Assembly (NCBI RefSeq): GCF_002251295.1
Contig: NZ_NPJA01000002.1
Location: 62,001 to 126,000 of the forward strand
Direction of reading: 5' to 3'
Length of the DNA: 64,000 bases
Origin: Prevotella sp. P5-50
GTDB lineage: Bacteria > Bacteroidota > Bacteroidia > Bacteroidales > Bacteroidaceae
Position 1 is the first letter of the stretch. Every line of letters starts with the position of its first letter. Shown piece by piece: positions 33,207-41,838 of the stretch. The notes beneath the pieces were generated by a model. It saw only the letters and a program-made list of their open reading frames with translations, had not been told where the DNA came from and made no database searches. The position numbers and the translations under genes are program-made.

Positions 33207-34070
33207 ATGAAGTATTTTGAAGTAGATTTCCAATTATCGCCTCTCTCGCAAGATGCTTGCGACATTTTGGCAGCACTTACTGCCGACGCAGGATTTGAAT
33301 CCTTCGAAGAAACGCAACACGGCATACGGGGCTACGTACAGCAACCATTACTCGATAGACAAGCACTCGAAGATATAGTAAACAACTTCCCTATAATGGG
33401 TACCAATATAATTTACACAATAAGCGAGGCAGAAGACAAAGACTGGAACGAGCAATGGGAACAGGAAGGCTTCGAACCTATCATCGTAGGCAACAACAGA
33501 CTGGCGATTCACGATGGGCGACACCTGCCTTCCCAACCTGCCGACATCAGTGTGGAAATAGATGCACGACTGGCATTCGGCACGGGCACCCACGAGACTA
33601 CCCAGATGATTTGCGAATGGATGCTCGATATGCCCATGAAAGACTTACGCGTCATGGATGCGGGATGCGGAACGGGCATTCTCGGCATTGTTGCACTAAA
33701 ACTCAAAGCAAACCATGTAACTGCCTACGACATAGATGAATGGAGTAGCGACAACACTCGCCATAATGCCGTTATCAACCGTGTTGACAGTCAATTGTCT
33801 GTTTACTGTGGCGATGCCTCCCTACTCGACTCCAAAACTGCCGACTACGATTTGGTACTTGCCAATATCAACCGCAACATCCTACTCAACGACATGCCTC
33901 GCTTTTGTCAAATCATGAAGCAAGATGCTAAACTCATTCTAAGCGGATTCTATACCGAAGATATTCCGTTGCTTGAAGCACGTGGAAAGGAACTCGGGCT
34001 TACATTGACAGGTGCGAAAAACCGCGACAAATGGGCTTCCATCATCATGCAACGCGTAAATAATGCGTAA
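33207..34070 (+). CDS. prmA: Ribosomal protein L11 methyltransferase
   Basis: A 287-residue SAM-dependent enzyme. Motif I is DAGCGTGILGI (about residue 153) and the PrmA-specific FGTGTHETTQ is about residue 125, with LANINRNILL as motif IV. It trimethylates ribosomal protein L11 in the cytoplasm. The length and the N-terminal substrate-binding domain agree with the family. It has its own promoter and is followed by serS with a separate box. Confidence 0.95.
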   Translation: MKYFEVDFQLSPLSQDACDILAALTADAGFESFEETQHGIRGYVQQPLLDRQALEDIVNNFPIMGTNIIYTISEAEDKDWNEQWEQEGFEPIIVGNNRLAIHDGRHLPSQPADISVEIDARLAFGTGTHETTQMICEWMLDMPMKDLRVMDAGCGTGILGIVALKLKANHVTAYDIDEWSSDNTRHNAVINRVDSQLSVYCGDASLLDSKTADYDLVLANINRNILLNDMPRFCQIMKQDAKLILSGFYTEDIPLLEARGKELGLTLTGAKNRDKWASIIMQRVNNA

Positions 34071-34112
34071 ATAAATTAGGTGGAATCATTTCGCCAATTC
34101 GCAACTTTTTGT

Positions 34113-34120
34113 TACCTTTG
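34113..34120 (+). promoter_or_regulatory. -7 box of serS
   Basis: TACCTTTG, 42 bp before the ATG. It probably also drives the NfnAB fusion gene downstream. Confidence 0.5.
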
Positions 34121-34161
34121 CATAGCAAAAAAAAGAAAAAAATTCATAAACACACATAATT

Positions 34162-35478
34162 ATGCTTACACTTAAACTCATCAACGAGGAAACAGAACAC
34201 GTCATCAGCGGACTGGAGAAGAAACAGTTCAAAGGTGCACGCGAGGCCATCGAAGAAGTATTGGCCGTGGACAAGAAACGCCGTGAAACCCAGCAGCAGT
34301 TGGACAAAAATCTAAGCGAACAGAAACAGCAGGCTGGACAGATTGGCAAACTGATGAAGGAAGGAAAACGCGAAGAGGCGGAAGCCATCAAGAAAGAAGT
34401 GGCAGCCATGAAAGAGTCCTCTAAACAACTGGAACAGCAGATGGGTGAAGCACAGGAAACCCTGGTAAAACTGCTCTGCCAGATACCAAACATCCCTTAC
34501 GATGAAGTGCCCGAAGGAAAAGCCGCAGAAGACAACCATGTGGTAAAGAGCAATCAGAAGGAATGCGACGGAACAGATACCGTGGGAACATGGACTGCCA
34601 ACCCCAAAAACGATGAAGCAAAAGTGCCCCACTGGGAACTTGCCAAAAAATACAACCTCATCGACTTTGACCTCGGTGTGAAGATTACCGGTGCCGGATT
34701 TCCCGTTTACATTGGTAAAGGTGCACGCCTGCAGCGCGCCCTCATCAACTTCTTCCTTGACGAGGCACGCAAGAGCGGATACACCGAAATCATGCCACCT
34801 ACCGTGGTCAACGCTGCTTCTGGATACGGAACTGGACAGCTGCCCGACAAAGAGGGACAGATGTACCACTGCGAGGTAGATGATTTCTATCTCATCCCTA
34901 CTGCCGAAGTGCCCGTGACCAATATCTACCGTGATGTCATTCTCGACGAGTCGCAACTTCCTATCAAAAACTGTGCCTACACTGAGTGCTTCCGTCGCGA
35001 GGCTGGATCATATGGTAAAGACGTGCGTGGACTGAACAGACTGCATGAGTTCTCAAAAATTGAACTCGTACGCATCGACAAGCCCGAACACTCAAAACAG
35101 AGTCATAAGGAAATGCTCGATCACGTAGAGGGACTGCTCAAAAAACTCGAACTCCCCTACCGCATCCTCTTGCTCTGCGGAGGCGACCAGTCATTCACCT
35201 CCTCCATCTGCTATGATTTCGAGGTTTATTCTGAAGCACAGGGGCGCTGGCTCGAAGTATCGTCAGTTTCCAATTTCGATACCTATCAGGCCAACCGTCT
35301 GAAATGCCGCTATCGTCGTGCCGACAACAAGAAGATCGAGCTCTGCCACACTCTCAACGGTTCGGCTCTCGCACTCCCACGTATCGTGGCTGCCATTCTC
35401 GAAAACAATCAGACTGAGAAGGGCATTGTCATTCCAAAGGCACTCGTACCATACACTGGCTTCGACATCATCGACTAA
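34162..35478 (+). CDS. serS: Seryl-tRNA synthetase
   Basis: The 438-residue class II synthetase has the N-terminal coiled-coil arm (about residues 30-110, rich in Glu, Lys and Gln) that holds the tRNA-Ser long arm. The catalytic domain shows motif 2 FRREAGSYGKDVRGLNRLHEF and motif 3 LNGSALALPRIVAAILE. It charges tRNA-Ser (and tRNA-Sec, if present). It lies 42 bp before the flavoprotein fusion gene and probably shares its transcript. Confidence 0.97.
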   Translation: MLTLKLINEETEHVISGLEKKQFKGAREAIEEVLAVDKKRRETQQQLDKNLSEQKQQAGQIGKLMKEGKREEAEAIKKEVAAMKESSKQLEQQMGEAQETLVKLLCQIPNIPYDEVPEGKAAEDNHVVKSNQKECDGTDTVGTWTANPKNDEAKVPHWELAKKYNLIDFDLGVKITGAGFPVYIGKGARLQRALINFFLDEARKSGYTEIMPPTVVNAASGYGTGQLPDKEGQMYHCEVDDFYLIPTAEVPVTNIYRDVILDESQLPIKNCAYTECFRREAGSYGKDVRGLNRLHEFSKIELVRIDKPEHSKQSHKEMLDHVEGLLKKLELPYRILLLCGGDQSFTSSICYDFEVYSEAQGRWLEVSSVSNFDTYQANRLKCRYRRADNKKIELCHTLNGSALALPRIVAAILENNQTEKGIVIPKALVPYTGFDIID

Positions 35479-35520
35479 ACAGAAGCCTCATACTAAACAA
35501 AAACAATACAAGCCAACATC

Positions 35521-37872
35521 ATGAACAAAATCGTAAGGAAAGAGCAATTCTCTGAGAAGGTATTTCTCTTCGAGATAGAAGCTCCCCTGATTGCCAAAAG
35601 CCGTAAGGCTGGCAACTTTGTCATCGTGCGTATCGGTGAGAATGGTGAGCGCATGCCGTTGACCATTGCCGGTGCCGACATTGCCAAAGGCACCATCACA
35701 CTCGTCGTACAGCAAGTAGGTCTATCATCGAAAAAGCTTTGCATGCTCAATGAGGGTGACTATATTACCGACGTGGTAGGACCACTGGGCAACCCCACAC
35801 GCATCGAAAACTACGGCACCGTCGTCTGTGCTGGAGGTGGACTCGGTGTGGCTCCTATGCTGCCCATCATCCAGGCACTCAAAGCTGCCGGAAACCGCGT
35901 ATTGTCAGTCATGGCAGGCCGCTCTAAAGACCTCATCATTCTGGAAGACAAAGTGCGTGAAAGCAGCGACGAAGTGATCATCATGACCGACGATGGCAGC
36001 TATGGCGAGAAAGGCGTGGTGACCATTGGTATTGAGAAATTCGTAGAACAGGAACACATCGATAAGGTGTTTGCCATCGGACCTCCTATCATGATGAAAT
36101 TCTCAAACCTCACCGCACAGAAGCACAATATTCCTTGCGAGGTGTCACTCAATACCATCATGGTGGATGGTACAGGTATGTGTGGTGCCTGTCGCCTGAG
36201 CATCGGTGGTAAAACCAAGTTTGTCTGCATCGACGGACCTGAATTTGACGGTGCACTCGTTGATTGGGATGAGATGTTCAAGCGCATGGGTACTTTCAAA
36301 GAGGCTGAGCAGGAAGAGCTGCAACACTTTGAAGAACACCTCAACGCATGCAAGAAATGCGACAAGCAGAAGAAAAACACCGACGTGGAGATGGACGTAG
36401 AGCCTACCGACGAACCCATGGAAGTGCTTATCGACCGCAATGCACCATGGCGAGATGAACTCCGCAAGAGCATGAAACCCAAAGAGCGTACTCAGATTGA
36501 GCGCGTGAAGATGCCCGAACTCGACCCTGTCTATCGTGCAACAACACGTACCGAAGAGGTCAACATCGGCCTCACCAAGACCATGGCGATGACCGAGGCC
36601 AAACGCTGTCTGGACTGCGCAAAACCCACCTGTGTGGAAGGCTGTCCTGTAAACATCAACATCCCTTCGTTCATTAAAAATATAGAGCGCGGACAGTTCC
36701 TTGCAGCTGCAAAGGTGCTGAAAAACACCTCTGCCCTACCTGCTGTCTGCGGACGTGTATGTCCACAGGAGAAACAGTGTGAGAGCAAATGTATCCACCT
36801 GAAGATGAACGAACCTGCAGTAGCCATCGGCTATCTGGAGCGCTTCGCGGCCGATTATGAGCGCGAGAGCGGCAATAGCAGTCTTCCTGAAATTGCTCCC
36901 GCCAACGGCATAAAGATTGCCGTAGTAGGATCAGGTCCTGCCGGACTCTCCTTTGCTGGCGATATGGTTAAGAAAGGCTATGAGGTCCATGTCTTTGAGG
37001 CGCTACACGAGATTGGCGGTGTACTCAAATATGGTATTCCCGAATTCCGACTCCCCAACCGCATCGTCGATGTAGAGATAGAAAACCTCTCGAAGATGGG
37101 CGTCAATTTCCAGACCGATGTCATCGTGGGAAAGACAATCAGCGTAGAACAACTTGAAGCAGAGGGCTTCAAGGGAATCTTCGTGGGATCGGGCGCTGGA
37201 CTGCCTAACTTCATGGGCATTCCTGGAGAAAACGCTATCAACATCATGTCGAGCAACGAATACCTGACTCGTGTCAACCTCATGGATGCTGCAAACCCCA
37301 ATACCGACACTCCCATCAACTTCGGTAAGAATGTATTGGTGGTAGGTGGAGGAAACACCGCCATGGACTCTTGCCGAACCGCTAAACGACTGGGAGGAAA
37401 CGTAACCCTCGTCTATCGCCGCAGCGAACAGGAAATGCCTGCCCGTCTGGAAGAGGTGAAGCACGCCAAGGAGGAAGGTATCAACTTCCTGACCCTCCAC
37501 AATCCTATTGAGTATCTGACCGATGACAAGGGAGCCGTCAAGGCTGCCGTTCTTCAAGTGATGGAGTTGGGCGAACCAGATGCTTCAGGACGCCGCTCAC
37601 CTGTTGCTGTAGAAGGAAAGACTGTCACCCTTGATGTCGATCAGGTCATTGTAGCAGTAGGTGTATCTCCCAATCCATTGGTTCCCAAATCCATTGCCGG
37701 ACTGGAACTCGGTCGTAAAAACACGATCGTTGTCAATGAAGGTATGCAGTCTGCCCGTGAGGAAATCTTCGCAGGTGGTGACATCGTGCGCGGTGGCGCA
37801 ACAGTCATCCTCGCCATGGGTGACGGACGTCGTGCAGCAGCCCACATGGACGAATATCTGAAAAAGCAGTAA
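35521..37872 (+). CDS. NfnAB-type fused NADH-ferredoxin/NADPH flavoprotein
   Basis: The 783-residue protein is a fusion. Residues 1-280 are a ferredoxin-NAD reductase-like (PyrK/NfnA) module with an FAD/NAD fold (GGGLGVAPMLP) and a 2Fe-2S site (CGACRLSIGGKTKFVC). Residues about 320-783 are a GltD/NfnB module with two 4Fe-4S sites (CLDCAKPTCVEGCPVNI, CGRVCPQEKQCESKC) and two dinucleotide loops (VGSGPAGLSFAG, VVGGGNTAMD). Such enzymes exchange electrons between ferredoxin, NADH and NADPH, or reduce polysulfide. It complements the RNF complex encoded nearby. Confidence 0.9.
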   Translation: MNKIVRKEQFSEKVFLFEIEAPLIAKSRKAGNFVIVRIGENGERMPLTIAGADIAKGTITLVVQQVGLSSKKLCMLNEGDYITDVVGPLGNPTRIENYGTVVCAGGGLGVAPMLPIIQALKAAGNRVLSVMAGRSKDLIILEDKVRESSDEVIIMTDDGSYGEKGVVTIGIEKFVEQEHIDKVFAIGPPIMMKFSNLTAQKHNIPCEVSLNTIMVDGTGMCGACRLSIGGKTKFVCIDGPEFDGALVDWDEMFKRMGTFKEAEQEELQHFEEHLNACKKCDKQKKNTDVEMDVEPTDEPMEVLIDRNAPWRDELRKSMKPKERTQIERVKMPELDPVYRATTRTEEVNIGLTKTMAMTEAKRCLDCAKPTCVEGCPVNINIPSFIKNIERGQFLAAAKVLKNTSALPAVCGRVCPQEKQCESKCIHLKMNEPAVAIGYLERFAADYERESGNSSLPEIAPANGIKIAVVGSGPAGLSFAGDMVKKGYEVHVFEALHEIGGVLKYGIPEFRLPNRIVDVEIENLSKMGVNFQTDVIVGKTISVEQLEAEGFKGIFVGSGAGLPNFMGIPGENAINIMSSNEYLTRVNLMDAANPNTDTPINFGKNVLVVGGGNTAMDSCRTAKRLGGNVTLVYRRSEQEMPARLEEVKHAKEEGINFLTLHNPIEYLTDDKGAVKAAVLQVMELGEPDASGRRSPVAVEGKTVTLDVDQVIVAVGVSPNPLVPKSIAGLELGRKNTIVVNEGMQSAREEIFAGGDIVRGGATVILAMGDGRRAAAHMDEYLKKQ

Positions 37873-37876
37873 TCGA

Positions 37877-38245
37877 ATGAACGGAATATATACCGTATGT
37901 CTGTTGCTTTTAAGCAACATCTTCATGACGTTCGCATGGTATGGACATCTGCGATTACAGCAGACTGGAACAAGTAGCAATTGGCCTCTCATCGGGGTCA
38001 TTGCTTTTTCTTGGGTCATAGCCTTCTTCGAGTATTGCTGTCAGGTACCTGCCAACCGCATTGGTTTCGAGGGTAACGGTGGGCCATTCTCGCTGGTACA
38101 GTTGAAGGTCATCCAAGAGTGTATCTCGCTGATTGTCTTCGCTGTGATTGCCAATGTGATGTTTCAAGGACAAGAGCTCCACTGGAACCATTGTCTGGCT
38201 TTCCTCTGTCTCATAGCCGCAGTCTATCTCGTATTCATGAAATGA
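37877..38245 (+). CDS. DMT family (DUF486) membrane protein
   Basis: A 122-residue protein with four predicted membrane helices. FMTFAWYGHLR and VIAFFEYCCQVPANRIG match DUF486, a small-multidrug-resistance-like family. The transport substrate is unknown. It starts 4 bp after the flavoprotein fusion gene, so the two are co-transcribed. A strong terminator follows 80 bp later. Confidence 0.9.
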   Translation: MNGIYTVCLLLLSNIFMTFAWYGHLRLQQTGTSSNWPLIGVIAFSWVIAFFEYCCQVPANRIGFEGNGGPFSLVQLKVIQECISLIVFAVIANVMFQGQELHWNHCLAFLCLIAAVYLVFMK

Positions 38246-38325
38246 TTACACAACCAAACTAAAACCCGAAACTTCCGAACGTAAGGAACGAAGTTAAACT
38301 CGTTAGAGTTTGGGGCATGGTGAGA

Positions 38326-38368
38326 AACGAAGGATGAAATTGATATGGATTTCGTCCTTCGTTTTTTT
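38326..38368 (+). terminator. Terminator of the serS-flavoprotein-DUF486 operon
   Basis: AACGAAGGATGAAAT pairs with ATTTCGTCCTTCGTT (15 pairs, one G-U) around an 8-nt loop, followed by TTTTTT. Confidence 0.92.
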
Positions 38369-38605
38369 AATCACACACGCCTCACAAATATACTTTTGCA
38401 TGTATAATATATTTACCATTTTATATTTCTCTTTTCATTACATTACATTTCGCAGAACTCCCTTACCTTAGTTTTATAAGAACAAAACCATGAATATCTT
38501 TGGGAAGATTTGCCTAATTAGAACAATAAAATTAGCTTTTCAAAAACTGTAATACTGTAGGACATTTCGTCACGAGTTGACGGACAAATGGGTGAACCTA
38601 TTGCT
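38369..38605. other. Gene-free AT-rich stretch
   Basis: No gene, promoter pair or repeat that I recognise. It separates the operon terminator from the orphan leader copy. Confidence 0.5.
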
Positions 38606-38875
38606 TTTCTTTGTACCTTTGCACTGGCGTCCAAGATAGGCGGCACCTCGGAAATGAAAAGAAAAACGAGTTTCTCTTTTACATTCCACTCGGTTTGCAC
38701 TATCTTTGCACTGCGATTCAAGAGAGAATCACTCATCGCACTGAACATTCCGTCCGCACACAGACGTGGGCAACTCCTCAGTAAGTCACCAGTGAATCCG
38801 CATTAAATCCCAGAATCAGGCGGGCGACGATGGGACAAAATGGGAGGAACATGGGAACTGAAAAGGTGAAAGGCC
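38606..38875 (+). repeat. Orphan second copy of the DUF6266 operon leader
   Basis: The segment matches the reverse complement of 13176-13400. The first part (TACCTTTGCAC ... CCAAGATAGGCGGCACC, 38614-38646) and the last 190 nt (from ATTCAAGAGAGAATCACT) both match at about 90% or better. They are split by an extra insertion of about 70 nt that adds a second box, TATCTTTG. The phased ATGGGA units are kept. The match ends before any start codon, and no gene follows on this strand. Confidence 0.75.
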
Positions 38876-38901
38876 AACGATGTAGGAATGAAAAGGTGCG
38901 A

Positions 38902-38940
38902 AAAAAATGGAGGCGTGACAATGACTTTGACACACCTCCC
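38902..38940 (-). terminator. Terminator of the rnf operon
   Basis: On the minus strand GGAGGTGTGTCA and TGTCACGCCTCC form a mostly paired stem (with G-U and one mismatch), followed by ATTTTTTT, 22 bp after rnfA. Confidence 0.8.
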
Positions 38941-38962
38941 AGTATAATGAAAATCTGATAAA

Positions 38963-39565
38963 TCAGTCGAGACCGAACAACAGTCGCAAGCCGCCGTCAA
39001 CTCCAGAGAAGCCCATGAAGGCAAGACTCAACAGACCTGCTGACAACATGACGATAGCCATGCCACGCATACCCTTGGGGATGGATGAGAGTTCCATCTG
39101 CTCGCGCATTCCGGCAAACACGGTCAATGCCAAGCCAAAACCGAGGGCTGTAGAGAACGCATAGACTACCGACTGGAGCAATGAGAAGTCTTTCTGAATG
39201 ACGAGGATTGCCACACCAAGTACTGCACAGTTGGTGGTGATAAGAGGCAGGAAAATACCTAATGCCTGATAGAGCGCTGGCGACACCTTCTTGAGAATAA
39301 TCTCTACCATCTGCACCAGAGCGGCAATGACGAGGATGAAGGCTATCGTCTGAAGATAAGCCAAACCGAAGACGTCGAGCACATAATGCTGTACAAGCCA
39401 AGTAACGATGGTGGCGAGAGTCAGCACAAAGGCTACTGCGGCAGACATGCCGAGCGAGGTATCTACTTTCTTTGAAACGCCAAGAAACGGACAGATGCCG
39501 AGAAACTGTGACAACACGATGTTGTTCACAAAAATGGCGGAGATAAATATCAATATATATTCCAT
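38963..39565 (-). CDS. rnfA: Electron transport complex subunit RnfA
   Basis: A 200-residue inner-membrane protein with six hydrophobic helices. FVNNIVLSQFLGICPFLGVS carries the Cys in the second helix region that, with RnfE, forms the membrane iron-sulfur site; TNCAVLGVAI is the symmetric counterpart. With RnfE it forms the electron route through the membrane. It is the last gene of rnfBCDGEA and lies 4 bp after rnfE. Confidence 0.95.
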   Translation of the reverse strand: MEYILIFISAIFVNNIVLSQFLGICPFLGVSKKVDTSLGMSAAVAFVLTLATIVTWLVQHYVLDVFGLAYLQTIAFILVIAALVQMVEIILKKVSPALYQALGIFLPLITTNCAVLGVAILVIQKDFSLLQSVVYAFSTALGFGLALTVFAGMREQMELSSIPKGMRGMAIVMLSAGLLSLAFMGFSGVDGGLRLLFGLD

Positions 39566-39569
39566 AACA

Positions 39570-40154
39570 TTATGCCTTCTTTAGTTTGTTTACAATAGCC
39601 ACAAGGAAACCGAGAGTGATGAAGGCTCCTGGAGGCAATACGAAAAGTAGGATATTGTAGGTCTCGGGCAAGAGTTGCAGACCAAATACGGAACCAGAGC
39701 CTAACAGTTCACGGCAAACGCCAAGCAGTGTCAGACCGATGGTGAAGCCCAGTCCGATACCGATACCATCAAAAAGCGACGCTACGGGCGAGTTCTTTGC
39801 AGCAAAGGCTTCCGCTCTACCGAGGATGATACAGTTGACGACAATCAAGGGAATGAAGAGTCCGAGAGAGGCGTCGATTTCAGGCAGATAGGCCTTGATA
39901 ATCATTTGGAGAATGGTAACAAACGCTGCAATCACTACAATGAAAACAGGGATGCGCACCATGTCGGGGGTGACTTTCTTGATGCAACTGATCACAAAAT
40001 TGGTGCAGATGAGCACCGCCATGGTTGCCAGTCCCATTGACATACCGTTGATAGCGGAAGTGGTCGTGGCGAGTGTAGGACACATACCCAACATCAAGAC
40101 GAAGGTTGGGTTTTCCTTCACGATTCCATTTTTTATTATACTCAGATAACTCAT
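39570..40154 (-). CDS. rnfE: Electron transport complex subunit RnfE
   Basis: The 194-residue membrane protein has six helices. KENPTFVLMLGMCPTLATTTSA and VVNCIILGRAEAFA show the conserved Cys pairs shared with RnfA. It is the pseudo-symmetric partner of RnfA in the membrane core. The spacing to rnfG is 6 bp. Confidence 0.95.
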   Translation of the reverse strand: MSYLSIIKNGIVKENPTFVLMLGMCPTLATTTSAINGMSMGLATMAVLICTNFVISCIKKVTPDMVRIPVFIVVIAAFVTILQMIIKAYLPEIDASLGLFIPLIVVNCIILGRAEAFAAKNSPVASLFDGIGIGLGFTIGLTLLGVCRELLGSGSVFGLQLLPETYNILLFVLPPGAFITLGFLVAIVNKLKKA

Positions 40155-40160
40155 AACGTA

Positions 40161-40808
40161 TTACTTTTCATTAGTTTGTTGAGTGGCTCCGGTCTGCGCA
40201 TCGGCAGAGGCTCCATTCTGGATGTTCTTACTGTTCTGCATATAAGCGGAATAGGCATTGTTGACAGCCTTGAGGAAGGCACGACTTGTGATGGTAGAAG
40301 CTGTAATCGCATCCACATCACCACCATCCTTCGATACGGTGAGCGGGGTGATAGGGTTCTTACCAATGATGTTACCCTTTTCGCCCTTCTGGAACCACTT
40401 ATCGGCCTTGGCGCCCAGTCCTGGGGTTTCAGCGTGTTCCAAGAGTGTATAGCCCAAGATAGTGCCAGCCTCGTCAAAGCCTACCAGTACCTTGAGGTCG
40501 CCACCGAAGCCACCTGTAGTACTCTCTATGGCAGCGCCATAGGGTTGACCGTTGTTTTCAATAGTGTAAATGACAAATAGCTGTTCCTTTCCCTTGCTAT
40601 CAGTCTGAGACAAGGTATCGGTTTCAGCAACGACAAAATTGTCTATTCCCATGACCGCCTTGATACCGTCAGCGAGGGCTTTCTCTTTCTGTTGTGCTAT
40701 GGGTTTACTCGTGATGTCGTTGACAGCAGCGAGAATGCCTCCCATGATGACCGTAACGGCTGTGAGCACGAGGGTCATATTGAGCAATGATGATTCTAAT
40801 TTCTTCAT
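40161..40808 (-). CDS. rnfG: Electron transport complex subunit RnfG
   Basis: A 215-residue protein with one N-terminal membrane helix and a periplasmic FMN-binding domain. DAITASTITSRAF holds the Thr to which FMN is covalently bound (the usual pattern is S(T)xT), and HAETPGLGAK is also conserved. The C-terminus is rich in Gln and Asn. The ATG overlaps the rnfD stop by 4 bp. Confidence 0.95.
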   Translation of the reverse strand: MKKLESSLLNMTLVLTAVTVIMGGILAAVNDITSKPIAQQKEKALADGIKAVMGIDNFVVAETDTLSQTDSKGKEQLFVIYTIENNGQPYGAAIESTTGGFGGDLKVLVGFDEAGTILGYTLLEHAETPGLGAKADKWFQKGEKGNIIGKNPITPLTVSKDGGDVDAITASTITSRAFLKAVNNAYSAYMQNSKNIQNGASADAQTGATQQTNEK

Positions 40809-41797
40809 TTGGCTACCTCCCCGAAACGTTTAGGTTTAACATAATTGTTGATGAGGGGTGTGAAGGCATTCATGATAAGAATGGCAAACGACATACCTTC
40901 AGGATAGGCGCCCCAGTTACGGATGATGACGGTTAGTGCACCGATTGCCACACCGTAGATGAGTTGTCCGCGATGAGTCATCGGCGAAGTCACATAGTCG
41001 GTAGCCATGAAGATGGCACCAAGCATCAGACCGCCACTGAGTACTACTGAAACGGGATCGGCATAGACAGGATTAACCACGTGCATCAATCCGGCAAGAA
41101 CAAATACCGTGACGATAATGCTCACGGGAATGTGCCAAGTGATGATTTTCTTCCACAGCATATAAGCCAGTCCAAGCAGCAGGGCAAGGGCACAGATTTC
41201 ACCCATGGCACCTGCTCCGTCAGGATGATTGCCGAGGAAGAGCGACAAGGAGTCTGGCAGACGGTCGAGCACAGAAGCATCACCACTCTTGATAGCCTGT
41301 TTCATGATAGACAGCGGTGTGGCGCCGGTCTCTGCATCGAGATAGGAAAAGGTCTGTCCTACCTTAGGCCATGTGGTCATCTGCGCAGGGAAAGCTACCA
41401 ACAGGGCTGCACGTCCTACGAGTGCAGGATTGAACAGATTGTTACCCAGTCCTCCGAATGGCATTTTTGCAAAACCGATGGCGAAAAGGGCACCGATAAT
41501 GATGATCCACAACGGAAGGTTGGACGGAAGGTTAAAGGCAAGGAGCAATCCAGTGAGCACGGCAGAACCGTCGCATACGGTGGTGCGCTCATTACGGAGC
41601 ATGTATTTGTTTATGGCCCACTCGAAGAGCACACATGCTGCAACACTTGTTGCAGTCACGATGACCGATCCTATGCCGAAGAACCAAAACGAAGCCACCA
41701 AAGCAGGCAACAGGGCGATGATGACGCCATACATGTTGCGCTCGACGGTATCAGCTCCATGAGCATGGGGCGATAATGAAACGATGAGTTTTCCCAT
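40805..41797 (-). CDS. rnfD: Electron transport complex subunit RnfD
   Basis: The 330-residue membrane protein has about ten helices. ATDYVTSPMTHRGQLIYG contains the Thr that carries covalent FMN in RnfD/NqrB. It probably forms part of the ion-transport path. It starts 41 bp after rnfC. Confidence 0.95.
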   Translation of the reverse strand: MGKLIVSLSPHAHGADTVERNMYGVIIALLPALVASFWFFGIGSVIVTATSVAACVLFEWAINKYMLRNERTTVCDGSAVLTGLLLAFNLPSNLPLWIIIIGALFAIGFAKMPFGGLGNNLFNPALVGRAALLVAFPAQMTTWPKVGQTFSYLDAETGATPLSIMKQAIKSGDASVLDRLPDSLSLFLGNHPDGAGAMGEICALALLLGLAYMLWKKIITWHIPVSIIVTVFVLAGLMHVVNPVYADPVSVVLSGGLMLGAIFMATDYVTSPMTHRGQLIYGVAIGALTVIIRNWGAYPEGMSFAILIMNAFTPLINNYVKPKRFGEVAK

Positions 41798-41838
41798 TAT
41801 ATTTTCGATATTTATATTTTAAATAATATGTCTTTTGA

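Noticed and set aside
38518-38806. Short frames over the orphan leader
   Set aside because: They are not conserved between the two leader copies and carry no motif.
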